Source: Thermus hydrothermalis
GTDB lineage: Bacteria; Deinococcota; Deinococci; Deinococcales; Thermaceae
DNA length: 64,000 bases
NCBI RefSeq assembly: GCF_022760925.1
Contig: NZ_JAKTNT010000013.1
Location: 1-64,000, forward strand
Direction: 5' to 3'
Part shown: positions 43,241 through 51,924 of the stretch, in pieces
Layout of the letters: each line of letters opens with the position of its first letter
How positions within the stretch are numbered: position 1 is the stretch's first letter
Made by a program: the position numbers and the translations under genes
Notes under the pieces: generated by a model
Databases searched by the model: none
What the model was told of the DNA's origin: nothing
What the model saw: the letters and a program-made list of their open reading frames with translations, nothing else

Positions 43241-44911
43241 ATGACCGCGGAAGTTTGGACTTGGATCATCGTACTCCTCACCTTCGCCCTCTACCTGGGC
43301 ATCGGCTACTGGGCCCGCGTGCGGGAGACCACGGGGTTCTACGTGGCAGGCCGCGGCGTACCCCCCGTGGCCAACGGGGCCGCCACCGCCGCCGACTGGA
43401 TGTCGGGGGCGAGCTTCATCTCTATGGCAGGCCTCATCTCCTTCCTCGGGTTTGACGGGGCGGTGTACCTCATGGGCTGGACGGGAGGGTACGTCCTCCT
43501 CGCCCTCCTCCTCGCCCCTTACCTGCGCAAGTACGGCAAGTTCACCGTGCCCGAGTTCGTGGGGGACCGGTACTACTCCAACGTGGCCCGGGTGGTGGCG
43601 GTGATCTCCGCCCTCTTCGTTTCCTTCGTGTACGTGGTGCCCCAGCTCCGGGGCGTGGGCATCGTCCTTTCCCGCTATCTAGGGGTGGATGTGGCCACGG
43701 GCGTGTGGGCCGCCGTTTTGGTCACCGCCTTCATCGCCGTAATCGGTGGGATGAAGGGCATCACCTGGACCCAGGTGGCCCAGTACACCGTGCTCATCAT
43801 CGCCTACCTCATCACCGGCATCGCCCTCGCCAACCTCCTCACGGGAAACCCCATCCCCCAGCTCGCCTTCACCTTCTCAGACTTCGCTGTGCGGCTTAGC
43901 CAACTGCAGGTGGAACTTGGCCTCAACGAATATGTCAAGCCCTTCCAAAGCCTGAGCCAGCTCAACGTCTTCCTCATCACCCTAACCCTCATGGTGGGTA
44001 CGGCCGGCCTACCCCACGTGATCATCCGTTTCTACACCGTGCCCAAGGCCTCCGACGCCCGCTGGAGCGCCGGGTGGGCCCTCCTCTTCATCGCCCTTCT
44101 CTACACCACCGCCCCCGCTGTGGCCGTCTTCTCCAAGTACAACCTCCTGAACACCTTGGCCAACAAGCCGGTGGAGGAAGTGCAGCAGATTGACTGGGTG
44201 CAGAAGTGGAGCAAGACGGGCCTTCTCAAGCTGGAGGACAAAAACGGGGACGGCATCTACCAAATCACCGCTAGCCGCGACACCAACGAGATCACCATTG
44301 ACCGGGACATCATCGTCCTCTCCACCCCCGAGGTGGCGAAGCTTTCCCCCATCGTGGTAGGCCTGGTGGCGGCAGGCGGCCTGGCGGCGGCGCTTTCCAC
44401 AGCGGCGGGGCTTCTCATCGTCATGGCCAGCGCCATCTCCCACGACCTCTACACCCGCATCATCAACCCCCAGGCCTCGGAGACCACCAAGCTCACCATC
44501 GCCCGGGTGGTGATCCTCCTGGTCACGGTCCTCGCAGCCCCCTTTGGCATCAACCCGCCCGCCTTCATCGCCCAGCTGGTGGCCTTTGCCTTCGGGCTTG
44601 CCGCCAGCACCTTCTTCCCCGCCATCCTCCTGGGCATCTTTGACCGCAGGATGAACACCCAGGGGGCGGTGGCCGGGATGCTCGTAGGGCTGATCTTCAC
44701 CGCCACCTACATCGTGGGCACGAACTACCTGGGCTGGCCCCGCTTCGTCTTCGGTATCTCCCCGGAGGGCATCGGCACCGTGGGCATGCTCCTCAACTTC
44801 CTGGTAGCCTACCTGGTCTCCCGGGCCACGCCCCCGCCCCCCGCAGAGATCCAGAAGCTGGTGGACGAGATCCGCGTGCCCAAAGGGGCGGGCCAGGCGG
44901 CAGAGCACTAA
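43241..44911 (+). CDS. Sodium/solute symporter, ActP-like (acetate/monocarboxylate uptake)
   Basis: A 556-residue SSS-family transporter with about 13 membrane segments. Typical parts are GFYVAGRGVPPVANGAATAADWMSGASFISMAGLISFLGFDG, the KYGKFTVPEFVGDRYYS segment and GTAGLPHVIIRFYTVPKASDAR, all shared with acetate permease ActP and the DUF4212-partnered subgroup. A hydrophilic insertion (about residues 300-365) contains a DKNGDGIYQITASRD loop that looks EF-hand-like and could bind calcium. Position among acetate-activation genes supports acetate or propionate as cargo (inference). Confidence 0.9.
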   Translation: MTAEVWTWIIVLLTFALYLGIGYWARVRETTGFYVAGRGVPPVANGAATAADWMSGASFISMAGLISFLGFDGAVYLMGWTGGYVLLALLLAPYLRKYGKFTVPEFVGDRYYSNVARVVAVISALFVSFVYVVPQLRGVGIVLSRYLGVDVATGVWAAVLVTAFIAVIGGMKGITWTQVAQYTVLIIAYLITGIALANLLTGNPIPQLAFTFSDFAVRLSQLQVELGLNEYVKPFQSLSQLNVFLITLTLMVGTAGLPHVIIRFYTVPKASDARWSAGWALLFIALLYTTAPAVAVFSKYNLLNTLANKPVEEVQQIDWVQKWSKTGLLKLEDKNGDGIYQITASRDTNEITIDRDIIVLSTPEVAKLSPIVVGLVAAGGLAAALSTAAGLLIVMASAISHDLYTRIINPQASETTKLTIARVVILLVTVLAAPFGINPPAFIAQLVAFAFGLAASTFFPAILLGIFDRRMNTQGAVAGMLVGLIFTATYIVGTNYLGWPRFVFGISPEGIGTVGMLLNFLVAYLVSRATPPPPAEIQKLVDEIRVPKGAGQAAEH

Positions 44912-44916
44912 GGCCA

Positions 44917-44944
44917 AACCCCCCGGGGCTCCCCGGGGGGTTTT
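44917..44944 (+). terminator. Terminator after the symporter
   Basis: AACCCCCCGGGG-CT-CCCCGGGGGGTT (44917-44942) is a perfect 12-bp stem merging into TTTT. It is the clearest intrinsic terminator in the window and ends the two-gene symporter unit. Confidence 0.9.
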
Positions 44945-44960
44945 CCTTTTGGCCTCACCC

Positions 44961-44966
44961 TAGAAT
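44961..44966 (+). promoter_or_regulatory. -10 box for the sensory gene run
   Basis: TAGAAT lies five bases before ATG 44972, directly after the terminator. The -35 zone falls in the terminator T-tract and is poor. If used, the transcript of the following seven genes would be leaderless. Confidence 0.4.
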
Positions 44967-44971
44967 GAAGT

Positions 44972-45343
44972 ATGGTACTTGGCTACCTCCGCTTTTACCT
45001 GGGAAGCTTGACGGCCCTCTTCCTCTTCTACCTAGGGGGCCACTACGCCCTGGGCCTTCCCTTCCCCACCCCCGGCTTCCTCCTGCGCCTTGCCCTCGCG
45101 GCCCTGATAGGCATGGGCCTTGGCGTTTTTTACCACCGGCTTTGGCCCCTTCCCCCGCCAGGCCTAGGGCGCGTGGTGCGGCTTTTCGTCCTTCTGCCCC
45201 CTGCCTTTGTCCTGGGCTTAGGGCTGACCCTAGCCCTGGGCGGGCAGGCGGCCTACCACTTCCTGGTCCCCCTCCTCGCCTGGCTCACCCCGGATTATGG
45301 ACCCAAGAACGGTCCCACCCCTGAACGCCCTTCCCGAGGCTGA
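44972..45343 (+). CDS. Small four-helix membrane protein
   Basis: A 123-residue protein with four predicted membrane segments (about residues 8-28, 35-52, 66-88, 90-108) joined by short loops. No family is recognised with confidence. It leads the sensory gene run and its last 47 bases overlap the start of the cNMP/CBS/DUF294 gene, a strong sign of coupled translation. Confidence 0.65.
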   Translation: MVLGYLRFYLGSLTALFLFYLGGHYALGLPFPTPGFLLRLALAALIGMGLGVFYHRLWPLPPPGLGRVVRLFVLLPPAFVLGLGLTLALGGQAAYHFLVPLLAWLTPDYGPKNGPTPERPSRG

Positions 45344-47045
45344 ACGGGAAGCCCTCCTTCAAGAGGCCAGGGAGGAGCGCCACCCCCCAGGCACCCCTTT
45401 CCTGGAGCAAGGGGGAAGGCCGGCCCGGGCGGTCTACCTGGTCCTGGAAGGAGAGGTGGCCCTCCGGGACGGGGAAAGGGAGGTGGACACCCTGGAGCCC
45501 GGGGAGTTTTTCGGGTTCCCGTCCCTCCTTTCCGGGGAGCCCCCGGCGTTTAGCGTGGTGGCCAAGACCCCGGTGCGCCTCCTATGTTTCCCCGAGGAGA
45601 GCTTCCGCAAGCTCCTCGCCTACCCCGAGGCCGCCCGCTTCTTCGGGCAGGGGCTGGTGGAACGGGTACGGCTTAGGGCCCTGCCCGACCTCTCCCTCTT
45701 CGCCCCCGTGGGGCGGCTCGTGCGGCGAAAGCCCGTCTTCATCGCCCCGGAGGCCCCGGTGCAGGAGGCGGCGAGGAGGATGCGGGAGGAGGGCATAAGT
45801 AGCCTCCTGGTGGCCTCGGACCCCCCGGGCATCCTCACGGACCGGGACCTGAGAAACCGGGTGCTGGCGGAGGGCCTTCCCCCCTCCACGCCCGTGGCGG
45901 CGGTGATGACCGCTCCCCTCTTCGCCCTGCCGGCGGATACCCCCCTTTACGAGGCGGTGGCGGCCATGGTGGAGCGGGGGATCCACCACCTGCCCCTCAC
46001 GGAAGGGGGGAAGTTGGTGGGCGTGGTCACCCACACGGACCTTCTCCTTCACCAGGCGCAAAGCCCCCTTCTCCTCCTGCGGCGGATTGAGCGCCTGGAG
46101 CTCGCCCGTTATAGCGCCGAGGTGGCCCACCTGGTGGAGGGGCTTTTTCAAAAGGGCCTCGAGGCCCTGGAGATCGGTCGGGTGGTGGCCTCCTTGAACG
46201 ATGCCCTGATCCGGCGCCTGGTGAAGGAGGCGGAAGCGGCCTTAGGGCCACCCCCTATCCCCTATAGCTTCATGGTCTTCGGCTCGGAAGGCCGAAAGGA
46301 GCAAGCCCTCCTCACCGACCAAGACAACGCCTTGGTCCTGGCGGAAGGAGGGCACGAGGCCTACTTCCAGGCCCTGGCGGAGCGGGTGGTGGGGGGGCTT
46401 TTGCAGGCGGGGATCCCCGAGTGCAAAGGGGGCTACATGGCCACCCGCTGGCGCATGCCCCTGGCGGACTGGATCGCCACCTTCCGCCGCTTCATGGAAA
46501 CCCCCGAGCCCCAGGCCCTCCTGGAAACCCAGATCTTCTTTGACTTCCGGAGCGCCGCCGGGGCCCTTTCCCTGAAACCCCTGGAGGAAGCCATTCTGGA
46601 AGGGGCCAAGCGGGGGGTCTTCCTCTACCACCTGGCCCGGGCCAGCCTGGAGTTCCGCCCCCCCTTGGGCTTCCTGGGCCGGGTGCGCACGGAAGAAGGC
46701 TTTATAGACCTCAAGCGCTCCGCCCTCGCCCCCATCGTGTCCCTGGCGAGGCTTTACGCCCTCCTGGCGGGAAGCGCCGCCAAGGGCACGGTGGAAAGGC
46801 TACGCATAGCGGCGGAAGCGGGGACGCTAAGCCGGGAAGGGGCGGAAAGGCTGGAGGAGGCCTTCCGCTTCTTCTTCGGCCTGCGGCTCGCCCACCAGCT
46901 CAAGGCCTTCCGGGAAGGGAGGCCCGTGGAGAACCGGGTGCTCTGGACCGCCCTCTCCGCTGGGGAAAAACGGCGGGCCCTCGAGGGGTTTAGGGCCATC
47001 CAGGAAATCCAGGAGAGCACGGCAAGCCGCTTTAACCTGCGATGA
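45297..47045 (+). CDS. cNMP-binding, CBS and DUF294 nucleotidyltransferase protein
   Basis: A 582-residue cytosolic protein. Residues about 20-130 are a cyclic-nucleotide-binding-like domain (FLEQGGRPARAVYLVLEGEVAL). Residues about 150-260 are a CBS pair (SSLLVASDPPGILTDRDLRNRVL, IHHLPLTEGGKLVGVVTHTDLLL). Then comes a putative nucleotidyltransferase domain with FGSEGRKEQALLTDQDNALV, and DUF294_C. Relatives regularly lie next to acetate-type symporters and kinases of the CrbS kind, so a signalling role by nucleotide transfer is plausible; the actual reaction is unknown. Confidence 0.87.
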   Translation: MDPRTVPPLNALPEAEREALLQEAREERHPPGTPFLEQGGRPARAVYLVLEGEVALRDGEREVDTLEPGEFFGFPSLLSGEPPAFSVVAKTPVRLLCFPEESFRKLLAYPEAARFFGQGLVERVRLRALPDLSLFAPVGRLVRRKPVFIAPEAPVQEAARRMREEGISSLLVASDPPGILTDRDLRNRVLAEGLPPSTPVAAVMTAPLFALPADTPLYEAVAAMVERGIHHLPLTEGGKLVGVVTHTDLLLHQAQSPLLLLRRIERLELARYSAEVAHLVEGLFQKGLEALEIGRVVASLNDALIRRLVKEAEAALGPPPIPYSFMVFGSEGRKEQALLTDQDNALVLAEGGHEAYFQALAERVVGGLLQAGIPECKGGYMATRWRMPLADWIATFRRFMETPEPQALLETQIFFDFRSAAGALSLKPLEEAILEGAKRGVFLYHLARASLEFRPPLGFLGRVRTEEGFIDLKRSALAPIVSLARLYALLAGSAAKGTVERLRIAAEAGTLSREGAERLEEAFRFFFGLRLAHQLKAFREGRPVENRVLWTALSAGEKRRALEGFRAIQEIQESTASRFNLR

Positions 47046-47218
47046 AGGAAAAAGCCTTTGCCCTTTTCCTCCTCGCCCTCTTCCTCTTCACCCTGCCCCT
47101 AAGCCTCCTCTTCCGGGGGGTGGAGGGGCCTTTGGGGCTTCCCCCCCTTTACCTCTACCTCTTCGGGGCCTGGGCCTTGGTGGTCTTTCTGGCCTTTCTC
47201 CTCTTCCGCCGGCCATGA
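47042..47218 (+). CDS. Small two-helix membrane peptide (58 aa)
   Basis: A 58-residue frame, MKEKAFALFLLALFLFTLPL and a second hydrophobic stretch ending FLLFRRP. It overlaps the preceding stop and the following kinase ATG by four bases each, so it is clearly a translated link in the run. Its size and two helices recall small subunits like DUF4212 that partner SSS transporters; here the neighbour is the kinase with an SSS-type sensor half, so it may be its partner (inference). Confidence 0.65.
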   Translation: MKEKAFALFLLALFLFTLPLSLLFRGVEGPLGLPPLYLYLFGAWALVVFLAFLLFRRP

Positions 47219-49713
47219 GCCCTTGGACGCTTCTTTTAGGCCTTTTCCTCTACCTCGGCCTCCTCTTCCTGGTGGCCCTGTGGGGGGAAGGCCGCCCGCG
47301 CCTCACGCAAAGCCCTTGGGTCTACGCCCTCTCCCTGGCGGTCTACGCCACCGCCTGGACTTTCCTGGGGAGCGCCGGCCGGGCGGCCACGGAGGGGGCC
47401 ACCTTCCTCCCCATCTACCTGGGCCCCACCCTCACCCTCCTCCTCTGGCCCTGGCTCCACGGGAGGCTCCTCGCCCTGGCCAAGACCCACCGCCTCACCT
47501 CCTGGGCGGACTTCCTCCACCTCCGCTACGGCCCCGGGCCCCTAGCCCCCCTGGCGGCGGGGTTTTTGGTGGTGGGGCTTTTGCCGTACCTGGCCCTGCA
47601 GCTTAAGGCCATCGCCCAAGCCTTCCTCTTCCTAAGCGGGGAAAAGGCTCCCCTGGCGGACGTGGCCCTCCTCACCGCCCTTCTCCTCGCCCTCTTCGCC
47701 ATCCTCTTCGGCACCCGCCGCCTGGACCCCTCGGAGCGCCACCCGGGCCTGGTCCTGGCGGTGGCCTTTGAGTCCTTGGTGAAGCTCTTCGCCCTCCTCC
47801 TGGTGGGCGCCTTCGTCCTCCTGAGCCTGGGAAACCCCTTTCCCCTCGCCCAAGCCCGCCCCGACCTCCACCCCCTCCTCCTGCCCCCCGAGGGGCTTTC
47901 CGGGCACCTCGCTTGGGTGAGCCTGGTGGCGCTTTCCGCCCTCGCCTTCCTCTTCCTGCCCCGGCAGTTCCACGTGGGGGTGGTGGAAAGCCAAGACCCC
48001 AGCCACCTGCCCAAGGCCGCCTGGGCCTTCCCCCTCTACCTCCTCCTCATCAACCTGCCCATCCTCCCCTTGGCCCTCTGGGGAAGGCTTCTTTTGCCCG
48101 GGGAAAACCCCGACCTCTACGTCCTCGCCCTGCCCCTTCTTGCGGGAAACCCCTGGGTGGCCTTCCTGGCCTTCTTGGGGGCGGTTTCCGCCGCCACGGC
48201 CATGGTGGTGGTGGAGGGGCTTGCCCTTTCCATCCTGCTTTCCAACCACCTCCTCTCCCCCCTCCTCCTGCGCTACCGGGCCCTGGGAAGCCTCCTCCTT
48301 TGGCGAAGGCTCGCCATCCTCTTCGTGATGCTCCTCGCCTACCTCTACTTCCGCCTGGCGGGGGAGGCCTACGCCCTGGTGGGCATGGGGCTCATCTCCT
48401 TCGTGGCCGTGACCCAGCTGGCCCCGGCGGCCCTCCTCGGCCTCTACTGGAAAGGGGCCACGGGCACAGGGGCCTTGGCGGGGCTCGTGGCCGGGATCCT
48501 CCTCTGGGCCTACACCCTCTTCCTGCCCGCCCTGGCCCGCTCGGGCTGGCTTCCCCAGGCCTTCCTGGAAGGCCCCCACCCCCTCCTGCGCCCGGAGGGG
48601 CTCTTGGGCCTAAAGGGCCTAGACCCCATCACCCACGGCTTTTTGGTGAGCTTTGGGGTAAACCTGGCCCTTACCCTGGGCATCTCCCTTTTTAGCCGGG
48701 GAAGACCCCAACGGGAAGGGCGCACCGGGGAGGTGGGGGCGCTCGCCGCCCTTTTGGAAAGGGTCTTGGGCCGGGAGGCGGCGGAGGGTTTCCTGAGGGA
48801 AGCCCAGGGGCTTTCGGGGAGGGAGGCCGCCCTGCGGGCCGAAGCCCTCCTCTCCTCCGCCATCGGCCCGGCCACGGCGAGGCTCCTACTCCTTTCCGTC
48901 ACGCAAAAGGCCCCCGGGGAAGAGGGCTACACCCCCCTCCTGGAGGAGGCGGCCCGCGAGTCCAAGGAGGTGCGGGCCTACGCCCAAGCCCTGGAGGCGG
49001 CAAGGCGGGAGCTGGCCGAGGCCTACGAGCGGCTCAAGGCCCTGGACCAAGCCAAGGACGAGCTCCTTTGGGCGGTTTCCCACGAGCTCAAGACCCCCCT
49101 CACCGCCGTGCGGGCCCTGGCGGAGATCCTGCGGGACCACCCGGACCTCCCGGAGGAGGAAAAAGGGCGCTTCACCGCCCTCCTGGCCAAGGAAACGGAA
49201 AGGCTTTCCCGCCTGGTGGAGGAAATCCTGGCCTACGCCAGGCTCCAGGCAAACCCCGCCTTGGAGAAGCGGCCCACGGACCTAAAGGCCTTGGCGGAGG
49301 AGGCCCTAAGCCTCGCCGAACCCCTGGCCCGGGAGCGGGGAATTAGACTGGAAAGGGCCTTGACCCCACTCTTCACCCACACCGACCGGGACCGGGTTCT
49401 CCAGGTGCTCCTCAACCTCCTCACCAACGCCGTGCGCCACGCCAAAAGCCGGGTACGCCTGGAGCTTGCCCCAAAAGGGCAAGAAGCCCTTTTCCGCGTC
49501 CTGGACGATGGCCCTGGGGTCCCGGCGGAAGCCCGGCCCCGGATCTTTGAGCCCTTCCAAAGCCTTTCGGGCGGCACGGGGCTTGGCCTTTACCTGGCAA
49601 GGCGCCTTGCCGAGGCCTTGGGGGGAAGGCTTTACCTGGAGGAAGGGGAAGGCGGGGCCTTCGCCTTTACCTTGCCCTTGGAGGTGGCGGATGCGGGTTC
49701 TCTTGGTGGATGA
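47215..49713 (+). CDS. Histidine kinase with sodium/solute-symporter sensor half (CrbS-like)
   Basis: An 832-residue membrane kinase. Residues about 1-480 form an SSS/SLC5-like half with around 13 membrane segments. A linker of about 110 residues follows, then the HisKA helix with SHELKTPLTAVRALAE (His near 623), N box LLNLLTNAVRHAK, G1 DDGPGVP and G2 GGTGLGLYLARRLAEALGG. This layout matches CrbS of Vibrio and Pseudomonas, which controls acetate utilisation together with CrbR. The sensor half may bind or flux acetate. No PAS domain is evident. Its end overlaps the response regulator by 23 bases. Confidence 0.9.
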   Translation: MSPWTLLLGLFLYLGLLFLVALWGEGRPRLTQSPWVYALSLAVYATAWTFLGSAGRAATEGATFLPIYLGPTLTLLLWPWLHGRLLALAKTHRLTSWADFLHLRYGPGPLAPLAAGFLVVGLLPYLALQLKAIAQAFLFLSGEKAPLADVALLTALLLALFAILFGTRRLDPSERHPGLVLAVAFESLVKLFALLLVGAFVLLSLGNPFPLAQARPDLHPLLLPPEGLSGHLAWVSLVALSALAFLFLPRQFHVGVVESQDPSHLPKAAWAFPLYLLLINLPILPLALWGRLLLPGENPDLYVLALPLLAGNPWVAFLAFLGAVSAATAMVVVEGLALSILLSNHLLSPLLLRYRALGSLLLWRRLAILFVMLLAYLYFRLAGEAYALVGMGLISFVAVTQLAPAALLGLYWKGATGTGALAGLVAGILLWAYTLFLPALARSGWLPQAFLEGPHPLLRPEGLLGLKGLDPITHGFLVSFGVNLALTLGISLFSRGRPQREGRTGEVGALAALLERVLGREAAEGFLREAQGLSGREAALRAEALLSSAIGPATARLLLLSVTQKAPGEEGYTPLLEEAARESKEVRAYAQALEAARRELAEAYERLKALDQAKDELLWAVSHELKTPLTAVRALAEILRDHPDLPEEEKGRFTALLAKETERLSRLVEEILAYARLQANPALEKRPTDLKALAEEALSLAEPLARERGIRLERALTPLFTHTDRDRVLQVLLNLLTNAVRHAKSRVRLELAPKGQEALFRVLDDGPGVPAEARPRIFEPFQSLSGGTGLGLYLARRLAEALGGRLYLEEGEGGAFAFTLPLEVADAGSLGG

Positions 49714-50050
49714 CGAGGAGAGCATCTTGGTGCCCCTAGAGTTTCTCCTGCGCAAGGCAGGGTACGAGGTGGCCTTGGCCAAGACGGGAGAGGAGGCCCT
49801 CGAGGCGGTGGAGCGAGGCCCCGTGGACCTGGTGGTCTTAGACCTGATGCTCCCTGGCCTAGACGGCTTCGCCGTCCTGGAGCGCCTAAAAGCCCGCCCA
49901 AGCCCCCCCAAGGTCCTGGTCCTCACCGCCCGGGGCCGGGAGGCGGACCGGGCCAAGGCGGAGGCCCTGGGGGCGGAGGGGTTTTTGGGCAAGCCCTTCG
50001 CCACGGAGGACTTCCTCGCCCGGGTGCGGGGGCTCTTGGAGGGGGCATGA
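49691..50050 (+). CDS. Receiver-only response regulator
   Basis: A 119-residue CheY-like receiver. Acidic pocket Asp8-Asp9, phosphoacceptor Asp51 (LVVLDLMLPG), the Thr in VLTA and Lys101 (GKPF) are all in place. It has no output domain, unlike CrbR, which carries a DNA-binding LuxR-type domain. It overlaps the kinase gene and the next gene, so its output is presumably protein-protein: candidates are the exonuclease-sensor next door or the IclR-Acs protein (inference). ATG 49691 is chosen because the receiver begins there. Confidence 0.92.
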   Translation: MRVLLVDDEESILVPLEFLLRKAGYEVALAKTGEEALEAVERGPVDLVVLDLMLPGLDGFAVLERLKARPSPPKVLVLTARGREADRAKAEALGAEGFLGKPFATEDFLARVRGLLEGA

Positions 50051-51924
50051 GGGAGGCCCTGCGCTTTTTGGGCGCCCTCCTCTTGGGCCTCCTCCTGGTG
50101 GGGGGGACGGTGGGGGCGGGGCTTTTCCTCCTCCTCCAAGGGGAGGAGGCCCTGGCACGGGAACTCCTCCGGGTGGCCCAGGAGAAGGCCTTTCTCCTCC
50201 TCTTCCTGGGCCTCCTCTTCGCCCTGGTGCTGGCCGCCCTCCTCCACCCCCTTTTCCTGGGGTACCTGGCCGCCACCCGGGCCCTGGGCCAGGAGGCGGA
50301 GGTCCTCCTGGCCCATCCCGGCCACCGCCTGCGCCTCAAGGGACCCTTTGAGCTTCAGGCCTTGGCCAGGCTCATCAACCGCCTGGCCGAGGAAAAGGAA
50401 GCCCTGGAAAAGGAGGTGGAAACCCGCATCGCCGAGGCCAAGGCCCTCTTGGAGCGGGAGCGGGAAATCCTGGCCGCCCTCATCGCCCACCTGCCCCAAG
50501 GGGTGGTGCTGGCAAGCCCAAAGGGCCAGGTCCTCCTCTACAACCCCCCGGCCCGCAGGCTCCTTGGGGAAGGGCTAGGGGCGGGCAAGAGCCTCTTCGG
50601 CCTCCTAGACCGGGGGCTCCTGGCCCACGCCCTGGCCCTCCCCGAGGAGCGCTTCCTCACCCAAGGGCCCAGGGGGCCCCTGCGCCTCCAGGCGGTGGCC
50701 TTGGCGGAAGGGGGCTTTCTGCTCCTTTTGGAAGAGGCGCAGGAGGAGGGGGAGCTAAAGGAGGCCACCTTGCACCGCTTAAGGGACAAGCTGGCGGGGC
50801 TTAGGGCCATGGTGGAGGCCTTGGCGGAGGAGGTGCCCCACCCCCTCCTCGCCCAAGCCCGGGCCACGGCGGAGGCCCTTTCCCACCTGGTGGAAGCGCT
50901 CAAGGCCCCGGCGCAGGTGGAGGAGGTGCGGGCGGAAGACCTCCTTTCCCTTTTGGCGGAGGCCCTGGAGCGGGAGGCGGGGCTTTCCCCGGGGTTTGCC
51001 CTAAGGGAAGGGGCCGAGGGGTTTTTGGTGCAAGCGGACACCTACGCCCTGGCCCGGGGCCTCGCCGCCACCTTGGGAAACGAGGAGGAGGTCTTTCTGG
51101 AAGGGGCACGGCAAGGGGGTCTCTTCCGCCTCACCCTAAGCTTCCCCCACCCCGCCCCAAAGCCCCACCCCCTCCTGCAGGAGGCGGTGGAGGCCGCCCG
51201 GGGAAGCCTTTGGCGGGAGGGTGGCCGGCTTCACCTCCTCCTCCCGGCCAGGGAAGCGCCAAGCCTCCCCGTCCCCCAAGGACCCCCACCCCGGGCCGAG
51301 GTGGTGGACCCCGCCCTGCTCCAGGTGCCGGAGGCCCTGGAGGAGGCCCCCTTGGAGGGCCTCCTCTACACCGCCTTTGACCTGGAGACCACCGGCCTAG
51401 ACCCGGAAAAGGACGCCATCATCGCCCTAGGGGCGGTGCACGTGCTGGGGCGAAAGGTGCTCTACCAGGAAACCTTTGAGGCCCTGGTGGACCCCGGGCG
51501 CCCCGTCCCCAAGGCGGCCACGGAGGTGCACGGCCTCACCTGGGAGATGCTTAAGGGCAAGCCCAGGCTGGAAGAGGTCCTCCCCGCCTTCAAGGCCTTC
51601 CTGGAGGACACGGTGCTCCTGGCCCACAACGGGGCCTTTGACCTGGCCTTTCTGCGGAAGGTGGGGGTGGGGGAGCCCCCCTTGGTGGACACCCTCCTCC
51701 TCGCCCACCTCCTCTTCCCCGACCTCAAGGACCACCGCCTCGAGGCCCTGGCGGAGCGCTTCGGGGTCCCCGTGCTCGGCCGGCACACCGCCCTCGGGGA
51801 CGCCCTCATGACCGCGGAGGTCTTCGCCCGCATGGTGCCCCTCCTGAAGGAGAAGGGCTACGCCACCCTGGGAGCGGTGCTTTCCGCCTGCAAGCGGCTC
51901 CCCCTGGCCCGGCTCAAGTACTAG
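50047..51924 (+). CDS. Membrane sensor protein fused to a DnaQ-type 3'-5' exonuclease
   Basis: A 625-residue protein. Two N-terminal membrane segments (about 5-32 and 45-75) precede a HAMP-like and coiled-coil stretch, a PAS-like region (LIAHLPQGVVLASPKGQVLLYNPPARRLL) and a degenerate kinase-like section (about 235-420) without a clear phosphorylated histidine. From about residue 440 a DEDDh exonuclease is complete: FDLETTGLDP, LLAHNGAFDLAFL and RHTALGDALMTAEVF. Such exonucleases occur near CrbS-type kinases in other bacteria, but their substrate is not known. Perhaps phosphorylated receiver controls cleavage of a nucleic acid or nucleotide signal. Confidence 0.88.
   Translation: MREALRFLGALLLGLLLVGGTVGAGLFLLLQGEEALARELLRVAQEKAFLLLFLGLLFALVLAALLHPLFLGYLAATRALGQEAEVLLAHPGHRLRLKGPFELQALARLINRLAEEKEALEKEVETRIAEAKALLEREREILAALIAHLPQGVVLASPKGQVLLYNPPARRLLGEGLGAGKSLFGLLDRGLLAHALALPEERFLTQGPRGPLRLQAVALAEGGFLLLLEEAQEEGELKEATLHRLRDKLAGLRAMVEALAEEVPHPLLAQARATAEALSHLVEALKAPAQVEEVRAEDLLSLLAEALEREAGLSPGFALREGAEGFLVQADTYALARGLAATLGNEEEVFLEGARQGGLFRLTLSFPHPAPKPHPLLQEAVEAARGSLWREGGRLHLLLPAREAPSLPVPQGPPPRAEVVDPALLQVPEALEEAPLEGLLYTAFDLETTGLDPEKDAIIALGAVHVLGRKVLYQETFEALVDPGRPVPKAATEVHGLTWEMLKGKPRLEEVLPAFKAFLEDTVLLAHNGAFDLAFLRKVGVGEPPLVDTLLLAHLLFPDLKDHRLEALAERFGVPVLGRHTALGDALMTAEVFARMVPLLKEKGYATLGAVLSACKRLPLARLKY

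Noticed and set aside
43241..44911. Symporter as proline or pantothenate carrier (PutP/PanF)
   Set aside because: The preceding DUF4212 gene and the neighbouring acetate genes fit the acetate/monocarboxylate group better.
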